From Pseudomonas mosselii (GTDB lineage: Bacteria; Pseudomonadota; Gammaproteobacteria; Pseudomonadales; Pseudomonadaceae), in NCBI RefSeq assembly GCF_005796105.1, contig NZ_VAUO01000002.1:372001-436000 (forward strand): a stretch of 64,000 bases of DNA. The letters are read 5' to 3'. The notes below the pieces were generated by a model. The model did not search any database. It was given only the letters and a program-made list of their open reading frames with translations, and was not told the DNA's origin. Position numbers and translations under genes: made by a program. Shown here one piece after another: positions 63,931 through 64,000 of the stretch (position 1 is its first letter; the number at the start of each line of letters is the position of its first letter).

Positions 63931-64000
63931 TCAGCGGCAGACCTGCCAGAACCCCATGTCCAGGTGAAAGTGATTGCGGTGGGCGGCGTTGTAGTCCGGC
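63931..64000 (-). CDS. Extensin-like C-terminal domain protein, last 22 codons (cut by window edge)
   Basis: On the minus strand the frame from 63999 reads PDYNAAHRNHFHLDMGFWQV, then CR and a stop (63933-63931). The His-rich PDYNxAHxxHFHLDMG ending is typical of the extensin-like C-terminal family, metal-binding peptidase-like proteins of the periplasm. Most of the gene is beyond the window. It converges on the repeat protein gene with only two bases between stops. Confidence 0.7.
   Translation of the reverse strand, partial: PDYNAAHRNHFHLDMGFWQVCR

Overview
The window is a 64 kb piece of a Pseudomonas chromosome, most likely of the P. putida group. The evidence is the high GC content, the protein sequences (RpoS, NlpD, DnaE, LpxA, PlsB, RsmJ), the small-RNA gene rsmZ between fdxA and rpoS, P. 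putida-type REP elements, and the gene order. Nearly all of it is conserved core genome. I see no prophage, insertion sequence, CRISPR array, tRNA or rRNA gene.

Layout. 1-1300: the 3' end of mutS, fdxA, and on the minus strand the GacA-controlled RNA rsmZ with its promoter and distant GacA box. 1301-6399 (minus): ispF-truD-surE-pcm-nlpD-rpoS, with a PsrA-type box inside nlpD where the rpoS promoter is expected. 6566-9548: glutathione-dependent formaldehyde detoxification (adhC-fghA) with a divergent LysR regulator, set between ispF and ispD. 9669-21731 (minus): rnhB-dnaE-accA, tilS, pyrG-kdsA, eno, ftsB-ispD. 21733-35651 (minus): the envelope and translation cluster rpsB-tsf-pyrH-frr-uppS-cdsA-dxr-rseP-bamA-skp-lpxD-fabZ-lpxA-lpxB. 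These genes make isoprenoid precursors, the undecaprenyl carrier, CDP-diacylglycerol and lipid A, and assemble outer-membrane proteins. 36102-40831 (plus): map-glnD-dapC.

The more variable part starts near 40.9 kb. It holds an astacin-like metalloprotease without a signal peptide, a Na+/H+ antiporter, an ArsC-like protein with dapD, the CsdA-CsdE sulfur pair facing tcdA, and a membrane GH17-GT2 fusion predicted to act on beta-glucan. After these come dapE-rlmA, a small unknown protein, a cold-shock protein, plsB, a YbaY/YscW-like lipoprotein, a DUF4197 protein, an RND efflux pair with a divergent TetR regulator, rsmJ, an unknown repeat protein, and the last codons of an extensin-like protein. 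Three lysine/diaminopimelate genes (dapC, dapD, dapE) lie within 12 kb.

The most informative non-coding signals are rsmZ and its GacA box, the PsrA box, a terminator-like hairpin touching the ispF start codon, a 12-unit heptanucleotide tandem repeat upstream of map, two families of intergenic inverted repeats (REP and an AGCTGCAAG family), a 16-bp palindrome at the TetR/RND promoter, and a possible AlgU-type promoter before plsB. I found no clearly new multi-gene system. The best candidates for new biology are the cytoplasmic astacin-like protease, the GH17-GT2 protein, the repeat protein at 63.3 kb and the ispF leader hairpin. Function calls rest on recognition of families by eye; no database search was run.
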